Assembly (NCBI GenBank): GCA_018296165.2
Contig: JACKQL020000018.1
Location: 124,001 to 188,000 of the forward strand
Source of the DNA: Termitomyces sp. T153
Taxonomy: Eukaryota; Basidiomycota; Agaricomycetes; Agaricales; Lyophyllaceae
Direction: 5' to 3'
Length of the DNA stretch: 64,000 nucleotides
The first letter of the stretch is position 1. The number at the start of each line of letters is the position of its first letter. Below, piece after piece: positions 11,480 to 22,699 of this stretch. A program made the position numbers and the translations under genes. The notes under the pieces are model-generated. The model was not told the origin of the DNA and ran no database searches. It saw only the letters and a list, made by a program, of their open reading frames with translations.

Positions 11480-11684
11480 TAGTCAGATATGTAGTCGTTT
11501 ATATATGTGAAGCGGCGACAATAGAAGGGGTAGAGTAAGGGTAGGATAATGGACAAAGCGAGAGAATGGGCAATGAAGAACAGTGAGGCCAATGTGATGG
11601 GGGAAACAATGCGATATGAGAACAGTGGCGTTGATGTTGATGATGCACATTGTCATGGAGTTGCATGCAGCATTCCAACAATTT

Positions 11685-12010
11685 AGAATGTCTTCTCTCA
11701 TGAACACTTTCTCCAATGCATCTTACCCTGTGAGCCGTGGTGAAAACCACCCACAATCTCGAATGCCTTAAACAGTAAGCATTGCAGATCATTGCAGATC
11801 ATGATATAGCATTAAATGATGTAATCAGAAACAAGTTGATCAATCAGTGCGATGATCCAAAAAAATATCGAAGGCTTCTTCTTGTTATAAGTACGAATTT
11901 GATCGGGGATAGAGAACAAGAGATATCAACCTCCGTGCTACCTCCGCGCCCGTTCTGATCTAACTGAAAAAAATGCAATCATGAATTCGACATCTCAGAT
12001 AGTTCCGAGT
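11685..12010 (+). pseudogene. Duplicated promoter and first exon of DUF6534-type gene
   Basis: Homologous to 13068-13370 (AATGTCTTCTC.CATGAACACTTTCTC, AAGTTGATCAAT.AGTGC.ATGATCC, GGAGAACAAGA.ATATC). It ends in an ATG-initiated peptide MNSTSQIVPSLP, the counterpart of MNSTCQMGPSIP in the gene at 13338. After 12010 the coding match stops and no membrane domain follows, so this looks like a 5'-only duplicate. It may still act as a promoter. Confidence 0.6.
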
Positions 12011-12532
12011 CTGCCACTAGAACTGGACATCACTAATGTCTCTTTATCCCGGAATAGATGATCAAGATCTGTAGTAGGTAAGTCCTTGATATCCCCTGCG
12101 CAGATTCCATGACAAAAATACAAATCTTTAACCTGAACCTCAAAACGACCCGAATTTCCAAATCTCTTCATTATGCTCTTGTCATAAGGAGATAATAACT
12201 TAAAGGACCCAGGTAGCCCCTCCTCACCACCTCCAATTCAATTATTCTTAGAAAGAAACACAAACTCATCCCTTCCTCTCCCCACTCAACATCCTATCTA
12301 GCTAGCATAATTACATTCTTCTCTGCCTAGGGGTAGTCTTTATCACTGTCATAGGGAGATACCAATTCCAAACAACTAGGGACCCTCTCCTCAATACCTC
12401 CAATTCAATCCTTCTTTAAAAAGGAACACAAACTAATCCCTGCCTCTTCCTGCTCAACATCTCCGACCATGCTAGCTTATGCCAATGTCCCGACCCAGGC
12501 GAACTCCAACCGCAATCTGCACCACGATCGCG
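12011..12532. other. Host intergenic DNA with internal repeat
   Basis: Two blocks of about 110 bases resemble each other (near 12190-12300 and 12345-12450: CATAGGGAGATA, CCTCCTCA..ACCTCCAATTCAAT, ACACAAACT.ATCCCT.CCTCT). No gene recognised. Confidence 0.4.
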
Positions 12533-13024
12533 TCAAGCAGCGACAATCCCAAAGTAGAATTTAGAAGAGAGCGAAGCGTAGTGAAGAGAATGAAAGCTGA
12601 GATATGCCCTTGAAGAGAGCGGAGGCACGCATGAAGGTGGAAGTACGAGCTCATTCTGTTTGAGAGCATGTGATCGTGACGCGTTGTCCGAAACCCGTTC
12701 CGCATGTACATAGAGGGAGGGCGTCGATTGGCGCTGTTCTGGTTTGAGCGAGAGATCAGTATTAGGGGCAATCAGAAATGAGAAAATGGTGAGAGAATTG
12801 AAACACGAGAAGAGCGGTCTTACAATGTCATTGACACCTTGACTCACAACGCAAGTATCCAACCATCTTGTCGGTTCAGCGCTGATATTATTAATCAATA
12901 CTAACCAAATGTTTGTGGCAAGTTTCAAATAGGCATCACAGGAATCACACATGCATAGACTGAATTTGATTCTTTTCGTGCCACTGGCCAAAAGCCCTCT
13001 TCCCTTGAAACTGTATTTCATCAA
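12533..13024 (-). CDS. Hypothetical ORF, unrecognised
   Basis: An open frame of 163 codons in CpG-normal DNA. It contains a short Cys pair stretch (SLCMCDSCD) and candidate introns (GTTAGT...TATCAG and GTAAGACC...), so the true product, if any, is probably shorter and spliced. It lies head-to-head with the DUF6534 gene and between its two 5' copies. No family recognised; a non-coding explanation is equally possible. Confidence 0.25.
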   Translation of the reverse strand: MMKYSFKGRGLLASGTKRIKFSLCMCDSCDAYLKLATNIWLVLINNISAEPTRWLDTCVVSQGVNDIVRPLFSCFNSLTIFSFLIAPNTDLSLKPEQRQSTPSLYVHAERVSDNASRSHALKQNELVLPPSCVPPLSSRAYLSFHSLHYASLSSKFYFGIVAA

Positions 13025-13067
13025 ACATCACTGAACCGCGTAACAAAAAATAGAAAATATTCCTAAT

Positions 13068-13370
13068 TCATAATGTCTTCTCCCATGAACACTTTCTCTG
13101 ATCTGTTTGACCCTGTGAACTGTGGCAAAAACCACCCAATCTCAGATGCATTGAACGCTCGAAAATTTCCAGATGATGATAATCGGAAAAAAAGTTGATC
13201 AATTAGTGCCATGATCCAGAAGATATCAAATACCTCCTTTTCTTATAATCACCATTTTTCTCGGAGGATGGAGAACAAGACATATCGACCGCCGCGTCCC
13301 CTCCCCACCGTTTCCAATCAAACTGAAAACTTGAATCATGAATTCAACATGTCAGATGGGTCCGAGTATT
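13068..13370 (+). promoter_or_regulatory. 5' region of the DUF6534 gene, present twice
   Basis: About 270 bases upstream of the ATG at 13338 plus the start of exon 1 are repeated at 11685-12010. Conserved blocks include AGTTGATCAAT and the GGAGAACAAGACATATC stretch about 70 bases before the ATG. I see no canonical TATA box at a fixed distance. Confidence 0.45.
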
Positions 13371-14807
13371 CCACCAATCCCGCCTGACATTGCTTCCATG
13401 TGAGTAGAGCCAGCTTTGCAACAATGTGCTCAAATGCAATTGATCAACTTTGTAGAGCAGGTCCACCTGTATGATCCTTATCTAACTTTTAAGTGTCCAA
13501 GTATCGATTGACTACCCATTTCTCCTGCAGCTTATCGCATTCATGTTCGTCTGGTTCCTTTACGGTATCAACGTGATGCAAGTTTGTCAGTTGTTAAAAT
13601 CTTACATATTTCTAGAATTATTGATCATCTTTTAGATGTTTATTATCAATGGTTCCCAAAAGACAAAATCAAAATCAAAGCATTGGGTAAGATCTTCAAT
13701 TGACCATGGGGTAATACAATCTCACTTGTTCAAACTCCAACCAATTATTCAGTCTATGGAATGTTCTTTATAGATACCTTACAGTCGGTACTTGTTGCTG
13801 CAGATACATTCCATTGGTTTGCTCGTGGCTTTGGGAATATGAATTTACTCGTCCAACCTCTTATTGCTCCTTACGATGGACCCATGTTGGTCGAGGTCAT
13901 GGCCCTTGTTGAACAGACCTTCTTCTGCTGGCGCCTACGGGTTCTACACAAATCATGGTGGTTACCCTGTTCCATATTTCTGGTGAGTCACATGTTCTTC
14001 GACTTGATATATGTGATCATCTAATGTCTTCGCCTTTCTATTGTAGGCGGCAGTCTGTGGTCTTGTGGGAGGATTAGTTTCAGGTATTGGAGTAAGTTTC
14101 GAGCCTCTTCTTCCAGTTTGATCATGGTATTAAGTCATATGGCCCCTACCTACTTAGGGACTTCACATCGGAGATTTGACCCGCCTTGACACTCTAAAAT
14201 GGCAGATATGTGTGAGCTCCTTGTTGAAATATGTGTGGGCAACATTGACAAATATTCATCTAGCTATATTTTGGTGGGATGGCCTTCACAGATACATTGA
14301 TTGCAGTAGCCATGACTATACTCGTAACAATCCTTGTTCTTCCTACATCGAATATGTATTCTTAATATTACAAAATAGCTTTTACGTTTAAGGAGAGGCG
14401 AGATTGCATACACCGACAGTGTTTTAACACGCATTGTACGCGTAACAGTAGAGACAAATGCAATGACTGGTATGGGGACCTTTTCACTACAGCCACACTT
14501 ATTCATCACCCAATCTAGCATCCGTTTCCATTATCCTGGTGGTGTGTCTCTTTGCAGCCCCAGTAAGCAGTTTCTTTTTGAATTCTTTTTGACCTGATTA
14601 GAGTCTTGAATAGAATGTCCCTACCATTGTCATGGTTCCGTAAGCTCCCGATTCTTCTCACTCCTACTTGGCTCACTTGTCTTTGGCAAATTTCAGAACA
14701 TACGCTGTTGGAAAGTTGTGTGTCATTCCTCTATTCTCATTAGTAACCCATCCTGACTATTGGAAAGATACATGAATACCCTGCTGGCTGTTTTGAACAA
14801 TCGCTAG
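13338..14807 (+). CDS. DUF6534-type seven-transmembrane protein, multi-exon
   Basis: Exons read: 13338-about 13399 (MNSTCQMGPSIPPIPPDIAS), 13531-13581 (LIAFMFVWFLYGINVMQ), 13636-13686 (VYYQWFPKDKIKIKAL), 13753-13982, 14047-14091, from 14158, then further pieces. Introns start GTGAGT, GTAAG or GTAAGT and end YAG. Recognisable blocks in family order are TLQSVLVAADTFHWFARGFG, ALVEQTFFCWR, GGMAFTDTLIAVAMTILV, TDSVLTRIVRVTVETNAMTG, YAVGKL and MNTLLAVLNNR before TAG at 14805. These match the Agaricomycete-restricted membrane domain DUF6534, whose function is unknown. The phase of the exon 1/2 and 2/3 joins does not work simply as read, and 66 open codons follow the TAG and look like the usual variable tail. 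The gene may therefore be slightly damaged. It sits in a CpG-normal island. Confidence 0.82.
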
Positions 14808-14810
14808 TAT

Positions 14811-15589
14811 ATGTCCTCTCGGGGAAGGTTCCTCCCAGACTGTACAGCACTCTCAAGCGGAATGGAGATACAGTTTGTCCAGCCACAATCAGAATTGTTG
14901 CAGGGTGAAACTATCGAGACACAACAAGATAATCAAGCAGGACAGTATAGAACAGAGGTGTTTCACAAGACTAAAATCATGAAGGATGTCTCACTACAGA
15001 CCATAGTCTAGTACCAAGGTTCATAAAGTATTATAAAATTTCTGACAATGATGCATGTTAACTTGGAAAATACACACAGAGCAATATTGGCCTTAGACTG
15101 CCCTTCAGTGATGATGATACATGGTTGTACAACTGTCCTTATGCCTACAAGGTAGCTTCATGTACCTATGTCACAAGGACAGAACTGATCATGTGTGCAC
15201 TATAATGTCTACAGATGAAAGGAAGGCTAGATTGTTGTGGAAAGGCTTCAAAGGATGGACCTGGAATGCCAGCACTGCCAGTGTGAACGTTGTGCATAGC
15301 AACAGGAGGAGATGCAAGGAGTGGTGTTCTGCATAGATGCGTTTGAGCTGGCATGTAGGTGTCTGCGGCAATAATGTGGATGGATGAAAGAATCCTTTAG
15401 GTTTCATGTATGTTGGGTTTGGATAATGACAAGCAAACATTGGGTGAAGAAAACATTGATTAAATTCAAATTTTCTTTGTCTGCTTCAGGTGTGCTGGAC
15501 ACAGGAACAGGAGGTGCCCTACAATCTACACCACTATCTCATCCAGCCACAGCAACCATGCAATGTCATTATACATACTACATAGTTTG
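14811..15589 (+). other. Tail of DUF6534 locus and CpG-poor spacer
   Basis: 14811-15011 stays open in the DUF6534 frame directly after the TAG (hydrophilic, Gln-rich tail). CpG disappears within about 100 bases. Beyond 15011 only short ORFs on both strands; nothing recognised. Confidence 0.4.
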
Positions 15590-15782
15590 TTGAACTCCAG
15601 TCCTTAAGGAAGAGAGAGATGATATCTCATCAATCTCTGTACAATCAACTGTATTCTGCATACCAAAAGGAAGACAGAGATATAACTATCTCTAAGATAT
15701 ATGTAAGTATGAAGTCCAAAACAGTAAGTAATTTTGTGCTCACCTTCAATCTCTGTACACTTGATTGAGGATGGCTTGCATC

Positions 15783-16132
15783 TGTCAGGGGACTTCCATT
15801 TCCAACCTCTGTGACTGGTTCCAGCACCTCCACAGCTTGTTTGACATCTCCGGGGCTCTTTCCAGAACCCCAGAGTTCTCCATATTACCTCAGCAACCAT
15901 TGCCCGAGGGTTAGGAGTAGCTCCAGTCACCTGTACAGTAGCTCCCATGCCTCCACCACCTGCTGATGCACCATGCCAAGCAGTGGGGATCCTTAGACTT
16001 GTTCTCTTTGGATTCCCCTCTGCTAGGTGATTAGTTACTGATTTGTATCATTGTCTACTCTGCTAATATACTCTAGATTCCCCTCTGCTAGCCATGTGAC
16101 TCCAATACATCGCTCCAGAGGTTGCCCTTACA
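15783..16132 (+). repeat. Gypsy-1 5' LTR
   Basis: Begins TGTCAGGGG, ends CCCTTACA. Internal duplicated ATTCCCCTCTGCTAG blocks near 16011 and 16078. One short stretch differs from the 3' LTR by insertions. Confidence 0.9.
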
Positions 16133-16226
16133 GCAGAACAAGTCTCCTAAAACTGGCCTAGAAGCCCTGCATAGCCACAAGGAACCTCCAAGCTGCTATA
16201 CATCACTTCTCTGCCAGGATTAAGCA

Positions 16227-17300
16227 TTGCAGAGTTCTATGTCTTGGCTTGCCAGCCCAGACACACCCTTGGAGGCCCCAGCCCTGCAAGACAAAGCCTG
16301 GACTTGCCTGCTCCACCTAGAAACACAGGTGCAATTAATGCAATCATCTCTCACCCACCATATGACCAAACTCTCTACCCTCCATCAGACAATGGATCTT
16401 ATCTCCCAGTCCCTCCAGGCATTGCTAGAATGCCTAAGCCCTAACTCCACCCCTCCTGTGGCTGAGGAACCAGCTCTGCCTGCCACGGCACCTGCTCTGG
16501 CAGCTCTAGTGACCCTGTGGCTGTGGATCCCCTGCCCAGTGCTGCTAGATGCATATGACAGTGCTTGCTCTGGTGGGGAGCAATTCCTACAGTCCTGCCT
16601 AACCTACACTCATCTCAGTAGGGACACTTTTGACTCTGATGCATTGAAAATAGCCTGGGTGCTGTCATACATGGAGACTGGATATGCCTCCACCTATGTG
16701 CTGTGAGTTTTATGCTGTTCTGGAGGTGTGGAAAGCTTCCTAGACTGGGCTGCCTTTGAGAAGGACTTTTGCATGGAGTTTTTTCCATTGGATCCCGCCA
16801 AGACAGCAGCACTGACACTGTGTGACAGGGAACAGTATGGACAAGGGAAGCATATGTTGGATGAGTACATCAACTCATTCTGAGCCCTGGTCAAACAGGC
16901 TGCCTACCCTGATGGCCTCCAGCTGTGCCTCACCTTCTAGGATGGCTTGCACCCTGCCTTGGTGGAATACATTGACAACCTAGCAGAGGGTTGCCCTGAC
17001 AATGAAAAGATTGTGTCATGGTACAAGGTGGCCTGGGACCAATGGCAGCTCATGGAGATATGGAGGGAGCTCTGCTGCCCCCATTCCACAATGTGCCCTG
17101 TTCCAGTCTGCAACTTCTGCCACCCCACACCTACTCACCCAGCACTGGCCCTTACTCCAGCTGCCCCTGCTGCTTGTCTCCTACCCCCAGGAATTCCCAT
17201 GGATGTGGACATGGCCCAACAACTCCACACAGCCCTGCTGTAATGCCAGAGATGCAAGAAGCCCAGGCACTTTGCATAGCACTGTCCCCTGGGCCTGGAG
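16227..17300 (+). pseudogene. gag: Gypsy-1 gag
   Basis: One frame with several stops. It contains a capsid-type region (EQFLQSCLTYTHLSRDTF, LKIAWVLSYM, DPAKTAALTLCD, MLDEYINSF, VKQAAYPDG), a Pro-rich linker, and a CCHC zinc knuckle at about 17244-17285 (CQRCKKPRHFA, stop, HC). Stops occur near 16704, 16881, 17241 and 17275. This layout is the usual Ty3/gypsy Gag that assembles the particle and binds the RNA. The protease lies in another frame downstream. Confidence 0.85.
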
Positions 17301-17695
17301 GTCTGCTACCTTTCTGCAGCAGAGTAGAAGGAACTTCTCCTGCAGCTCCTGGCTGCAAAAGATGCTGCCAGAGCTCTGTCAGTGGACAAGCCCTCATTGG
17401 AGTTGACCCCAGAGGAAGCCAATGTGAGCACCTCAACTCCAGAGCTAGAGGGGGATTTTTAGTCAAGCAACAGATGAGGTGTATGCCTCCATTGCTAGGT
17501 GCTAACAGGTTCTCTTGTCTGTCAATAGAAAATGAAACCGCCTTTTCCAATGCCCTTCATCCTGAGACAGAAGAACCTCAAAGCCCCCTTCCAGACATAC
17601 AAACACTAACTCTGGAGCCCTTACCAAGCTCTCCCACACCTCCAAAGGTCTGACAGCACAGCCCTGCTTGGGTGTGCCAAATGCCCTGACAGTAC

Positions 17696-20600
17696 ATGAT
17701 GGCCTCTGGCTTGTCTGCCCATTCCTTGCACCTCAATGTGGAGATCAAGATGACAGACACCCAACAAAACTGTGGAGTCACAGCTCTCCTGGACAGCAGA
17801 GCAACAGGACTTTTCCTGGACTTGGAGTTTGTCAAACACCATGGCCTGTCCATGCAGCTCCTTCCCAAGCCCATTCCTGTCTACAACATTGACAGAATGC
17901 CCAACAAAGCTGGTGCAATTAGCTTCATGGTCAACCTGGTTCTCTGCTATTGAAACCACATAGAGCATGCCATATTTGCTGTCACTAGCTTGGGAAGGCA
18001 AGATATAATCCTTGGGTTCATGTGGTTCCAAGAGCATAACTCCAAGGTCAATTGGACCAAAGGAGAGGTGACCATGAGTAGATGCCTCAGGAAGTGCTCT
18101 GCCTGCACTGCGGAGGCCAGAGCAGAGCATCAGACTCAAGTCCAAGAGCATGCAGCCATCTGAGCATGTTGCACTAGTCCTCTCCCCTTCACTGATCTAG
18201 ACCTCCGGGACCCCCTGCCTCTGGCATTCCCTAGTAGGGAGGCCCTCTACAAGGACAATCAGAGCAATGGCGGAGCACCAGAGGAGGAGCATGGAGGGGA
18301 GTTTGGTGGTATATATGAACCTGAGCTCATGGATGAAGCAATAGAGGTGGGGGATCAAATTTATGTTACCACTGTCCACCTGTTGCTCTCCATTGTGGAG
18401 ATCAGGGCTAGCCAGACTACATCCCAGCAGCTGGCCCAGGCCTTTGCTGCCAATGCCACACCTTGAGAGTCCTGGGATGTAGTACTCCCCTACTTGCATG
18501 CATTTGAGGATGTGTTCTCCAAGGCCTCCTTTGACTTGCTTCTGGAGCACAGGAGGTGGGACCATGCCATCAAACTGCTGCCTGACTCAGCACCCTCCAG
18601 CTGTAAGGTCTACCCCCTTGTACCCAGAGAGCAGGACAAGCTTGATGCCTTCCTCCAGGAGAACTTGGACTCCAGTTGTATCCATCCATCTAAATTCCTG
18701 ATGGCTTCTCCAGTCTTCTTCATCAAAAAGAAGGATGGCTCCCTCTGACTGGTACAGGACTATCATGTACTCAATGCCATGATGGTGGAGAATTGCTACC
18801 CTCTCCCCCTCATCTCTGAACTCATCAACAACCTCTGGGGCATGCAATACTTCACTAAACTGGATGTCCAGTGGGATTACAACAATGTGTGCATTCAGGA
18901 GGGAGACAAGTGGAAGGCAGCCTTCCAGACCAACTAGGGATTGTTTGAGCCACTTGTTATGTTCTTCAGTGTCACTAACATCCCAGCCACCTTCCAGATC
19001 ATGATGAACAACATCTTCTGGGACCTCATTGCAGAGGGTGTACTGTGCATGTACCTTGATGACATCCTCATCTACACCAAAAGGCTGAAGAAACACCATT
19101 GGATCATTCATCTCATTCTAGAATGCCTCTGCCAGCACCAGCTCTACCTCAAGCTGGAGAAGTGCAAGTTTGAACAAACTCAGATTGAGTACCTCAGCCT
19201 GATCATCTCCCATGGAACTGCAGAGATGGACCCAGTGAAGATAGCAGGTGTGGCAGAGTGGCCAGAGCCCCAGAACAAGAAGGAGGTACAGGTGTTCCTT
19301 GGTTTTGCAAACTTCTACTAGAGATTCATCCAGGACTTCTCACATCATGCCCACCTGCTGTATGACCTCACAGGAAAAGATGTTACATGGAGCTGGGGGC
19401 CTCCAGAGCAGACAGACTTTGACACTCTCAAGCACACTGTGACCTCCAGACCTGTTCTCCTCTTCCTGGACAACAACTCTCCCTTCTGCATAGAGGCCAA
19501 CAGCTCTGGCTTTGCCACTAGGGCAGTGCTCTCACAGCAATCTCTGGAGGATGGGAAGTGGCAGCCAGTGGCCTTTTACTCCCAAAGCCTGAATGCAGTG
19601 GAGTGGAAGTACAAGATCCATGACAAGAAGATGTTGGCCATCATCTGGTCATTTGAGGAGTGGCAGCACTTCTTGGAAGGTGCATGGCACAAGTTTAAGG
19701 TCTGGACAGATCACAAGAACCTTAAATACTTCCAGACAGCCAAGAAGCTCAATTGCCAGCAGGCCCAATGGTCCCTCTACCTTGCCAACTTTGACTTCTC
19801 CTTGCACCACAAGCCTGGCCAGAGCATGGGGAAACCAGATACCCTGTCTCAGAGAGCAGACCATGGAATGGAGGAAGGGGATAACAGTAACATTGTGCTC
19901 CTCTGCTCCAAATTGTTTGCAATCTGAGCCATGGAGGGCCTAGTTGTCAACAGAGCAGAGGCAAACATTCTCCAGGACATCTGATGGGGTAATAGGGATA
20001 GTTGATAGGAGCTTGTGGTGCAGGCTGCTTGGACACTGAAGTCAGGGCATGCTACTGGTGTTAAGGCAGTCCACACTGATGAATAGGCCCTCCAAGACAG
20101 AATCCTGACCTTGTGAGACCATATCTATGTCCCCAACATCCCAGAGCTCCATCAGAGGATTGTAGAGCAACACCATGACTCCTACATTGTGAGGCACCCT
20201 GGGCAGTGGAAGACACTGGAGTTAGTATGATAGAACTACTGGTGGCCCCAGATGTCCCAGTACATTGGGTCCTACACTAGTACCTGCAATCTCTGCCTCT
20301 GGACCAAGCCCCAATGCTGACTCCCCTATGGACAGTTACACCCACTACCAGTGCATGTGGAACAATGGAGTGTAGCACCTGTGGACTTCATTGTAGAGCT
20401 CCCTGATGCCTATAGTTACAATGCAATCATGGCGGTGGTAGACCTGTATGGCAAGAGAGTGCACTTCATTCCAACCCACACCACCTGCTCCACCATGGGT
20501 GCTGCAAACCTGTACCAGAGGAATGTCTGGAAGCTCCATGGCCTCTCCAATGCCTATGTCTTGGATTGGGGACCACAATTCATGGCAGAGTTCACCTGCA

Positions 20601-20929
20601 AGCTCTACCAACTGCTTGGAGTAAAGCTCCACACTACCACTGCCTACCATCCACAGTCCAATGGCCAGACAGAGCATGTAAACCAGGAGTTGGAACAGTA
20701 TCTCTGCCTCTTCTGCAACAAGCACCAAGATGACTGAGACAAACTCCTCCCCAATGCCAAATTCCAGTACAACAACTGTGTTCACACAGACTTGTTAAGG
20801 AGTTCCACCAGAGACATCCAGATGTGCTGCATGCCATACAAGGAATCTACCCTATCTTGCCAGCAGACCAAGCAATCAGGGACTTCTTCTACCCTGCATG
20901 TTGAGACACTGCATGCTAGAGGGGGGGTG
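17696..20929 (+). pseudogene. pol: Gypsy-1 pol with deleted integrase C-terminus
   Basis: All pieces share one frame. Protease: LLDSRATGLFLDLEF near 17790, with Gly of the DSG motif replaced by Arg. Reverse transcriptase: HLPSPVFFIKKKDGS-type block near 18700, TKLDVQWDYNN, then YLDD intact at 19052-19063. RNase H: CIEANSSGFATRAVLSQQ, YSQSLNAVEWKYKIHDKKMLAI, FKVWTDHKNLKYF. Integrase: VDFIVELPDAY, LDWGPQF, AYHPQSNGQTEHVNQELEQY. Near 20787 the sequence jumps from QYNNCVHTD to the tail normally found after the chromodomain (FHQRHPDVLHAIQGIYPILPADQAI), so the linker and chromodomain core are gone. Stops include 17951, 18746, about 18936, about 19318 and 19925. Confidence 0.9.
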
Positions 20930-20930
20930 A

Positions 20931-21242
20931 TGTCAGGGGACTTCCATTTCTAACCTCTGTAACTGGTTCCAGCACCTATGTGGCTTGTTTGACATCTCCA
21001 GGGCTCTTTCCAGAACCCCAGAGATCTCTGGAGTTCTCCATATTACCTCAGCAACCATTGCCCTAGGGTTAGGAGTAGCTCTGGTCACTGCAGCAGGGAT
21101 CCTTAGGCTTGTTCTCTTTGGATTCCCCTCTGCTAGGTGATTAGTTACTGATTTGTATTGTTATCTACTCCACTAATATACTTTGGATTCCCCTCTGCTA
21201 GCTGTGTGACTCTGATCCATTGCTCTGGAGGTTGCCCTTACA
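20931..21242 (+). repeat. Gypsy-1 3' LTR
   Basis: 312 bases; begins TGTCAGGGG, ends CCCTTACA; directly follows the purine tract. Shorter than the 5' LTR through missing internal segments. Confidence 0.9.
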
Positions 21243-21393
21243 GCAACTATCCCATAAATATATATGTATTCTTGTCCATTAGGTCTTTGTTAACAGACAA
21301 AGAAACCTGAGCTCTGTTCAGGGTCAGTGCATCATTGTATACCAGTTCCTCTAGCTACCTAAGCTCATGGTGTCTGTGCATTGGATTCCAACA

Positions 21394-22031
21394 CTCCTCC
21401 TCACCATGAGCTTTGCCCTGCTCCTCCTTGCATAGGATCCTGAGTCATCCCAAGTATTGTATGTAGTCTCATGAATTGTGGTGCTGGCATGACTTATGGG
21501 AACATGTTGGCCACATTGTCTTTGGTATTGATGTGCATAATGCATTCCCTCTGGAAGTGGTATCTTATATTGATGTGCTTGACTCACTGGTGCAACAAGG
21601 GATCTTAAGATAGGTTTATTGCTGAGTTATTGTTGTATAGGATCATTGTGGCACCTCCAGGTGCATATTCTATGCCAGTCATCAGCATGTACAGTCACAT
21701 GCACTCTTGTGCAGCCTCAAAGGCTGCCATGTATTCTGCCTCACAAGATGAAGCAGCAACTGTTTGTTATTGCCTTGCAGACCATGAGATAGCTCCAGAT
21801 CCCAATGACTATCTGTACTCCTCAAGACTCCTCCTGGTGTCGAGACAGTTTGCCTAGCCAGAGTCTGTAAAGCCCACAAGCTCCAGCAAGTCCTTGTCCC
21901 CCCAGAGCTCAGACTGACCAAATTGTTGTGTGAGCCTGTCTAGGAGGACTGATTCTGATAGGTGGACTTGGTGGTTCTCCCTCTCCCAGCTGACTGCAAT
22001 GCCTAGAATATGTTTTGGCTTCCCCAGGTCT
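21394..22031 (-). pseudogene. pol: Copia-2 reverse transcriptase end and RNase H
   Basis: Reading the minus strand gives DLGKPKHILGIAVSWERE (end of reverse transcriptase), LLDRLTQQFGQ, then RNase H: ELVGFTDSG, TVAASSCEAEYMAAFEA, TMILYNNNSAINL, VKHINIRYHFQRE. Several stops interrupt it (after TDSG, within the Asn-rich stretch, after LLHQ). Order and motifs are diagnostic of copia pol. CpG is essentially absent. Confidence 0.85.
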
Positions 22032-22307
22032 TGTAAGGGCAACCTCTGGAGGCTGTGGCTCAATCACACAACTGGCAGAGGGAGATCCAAAGTCTATTCA
22101 GCACAGTACAATGTCTACAAGTAGGACTACACATGTGGCAGAGAGAGATCCAAAGAGAACAAGTCTGAGGATCTCCAATGCCAGGGTTCAGAAAATCTAC
22201 TCAAAGTCATGTGATCTTGCCACATGGGTTCAGTGCAGGATGCACATGGCAACTGATCATGTGACCAATCCCATGACCAACACACATGCATTGGCAGTTT
22301 CCTGACA
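22032..22307 (-). repeat. Gypsy-2 3' LTR
   Basis: Minus-strand TGTCAGGAAACTGCC...GGTTGCCCTTACA; the GGTTGCCCTTACA end is shared with the Gypsy-1 LTR. It interrupts Copia-2 pol at 22031/22032. Confidence 0.85.
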
Positions 22308-22333
22308 TCACCTCCCCTCTAGTGTGTGGCTTC

Positions 22334-22610
22334 TCAATGCACTGGGTAGAAGAAGTCAGGGACTGCCTGGTCAGCTGATGAAAGGGGGTAGATGCCTTGG
22401 ATGGATTTTGGGGCATTGGGATGTCTGTGGTAAAAGTCCTGGACCAGGGCAGGTGCATGCACATTGGCCTGTGATTCCCAAGAGTTGTCCTCAATGCTAT
22501 ATTCCTTCCACTTCACCTTGAGCTGCAACTTTCCTTGGAATATCCTGCTATCCAAGATTTACTCCACCTCATACTCCTCCTCATCATTGACCAGGACTGG
22601 TGGTGGGGTC
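22334..22610 (-). pseudogene. Gypsy-2 chromodomain
   Basis: The minus-strand frame reads EEYEVEEILDSRIFQGKLQ, LKVKWKEYSIEDNSWE, then LVQDFYHRHPNAP and a terminal IQGIYPLSSADQA. The hydrophobic/aromatic pattern (Y-V-E-I ... Y/F-V-K-W-K-G-Y ... D-x-S/T-W-E) is the chromodomain that in chromoviruses directs integration to H3K9-methylated chromatin. In most related copies Gly follows WK; here it is Glu. Confidence 0.85.
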
Positions 22611-22699
22611 GGCCTAGGGCAGCAGCCAGGAATTGGATCTTCTGGTGCTGGGAAAAGTTTGACAATGTTGAAGACTGGGTGCAATTGGCATAGGCCTGC

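Larger units (their letters stand above)
15783..21242 (+). mobile_element. Gypsy-1: Ty3/gypsy element with both LTRs
   Basis: LTRs 15783-16132 (350 bases) and 20931-21242 (312 bases) share TGTCAGGGGACTTCCATTTC...GGTTGCCCTTACA; the shorter one has lost internal pieces. A purine tract AGAGGGGGGGTGA (about 20918-20930) precedes the 3' LTR. Flanks are GCATC (15778-15782) and GCAAC (21243-21247), a target duplication with one mismatch. Its closest relatives here are Gypsy-2 and Gypsy-3. It has no intact frame: seven or more stops in pol, mostly TGA or TAG where Arg is expected. The integrase C-terminus is deleted. Confidence 0.92.
15590..22031 (-). mobile_element. Copia-2 remnant, LTR split by Gypsy-1
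   Basis: The right LTR edge is at 21393 (TGTTGGAATCC on the minus strand, preceded by purine tract GAGGAGGAG). The LTR continues left across the Gypsy-1 insertion to roughly 15590; its hairpin (CACCTTCAATC...GATTGAGG, 15741-15770) lies left of Gypsy-1. Internal sequence 21394-22031 is the pol end. The element is cut off at 22032 by the 3' LTR of Gypsy-2, so its 5' half is missing. The left LTR boundary is approximate. Confidence 0.72.
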
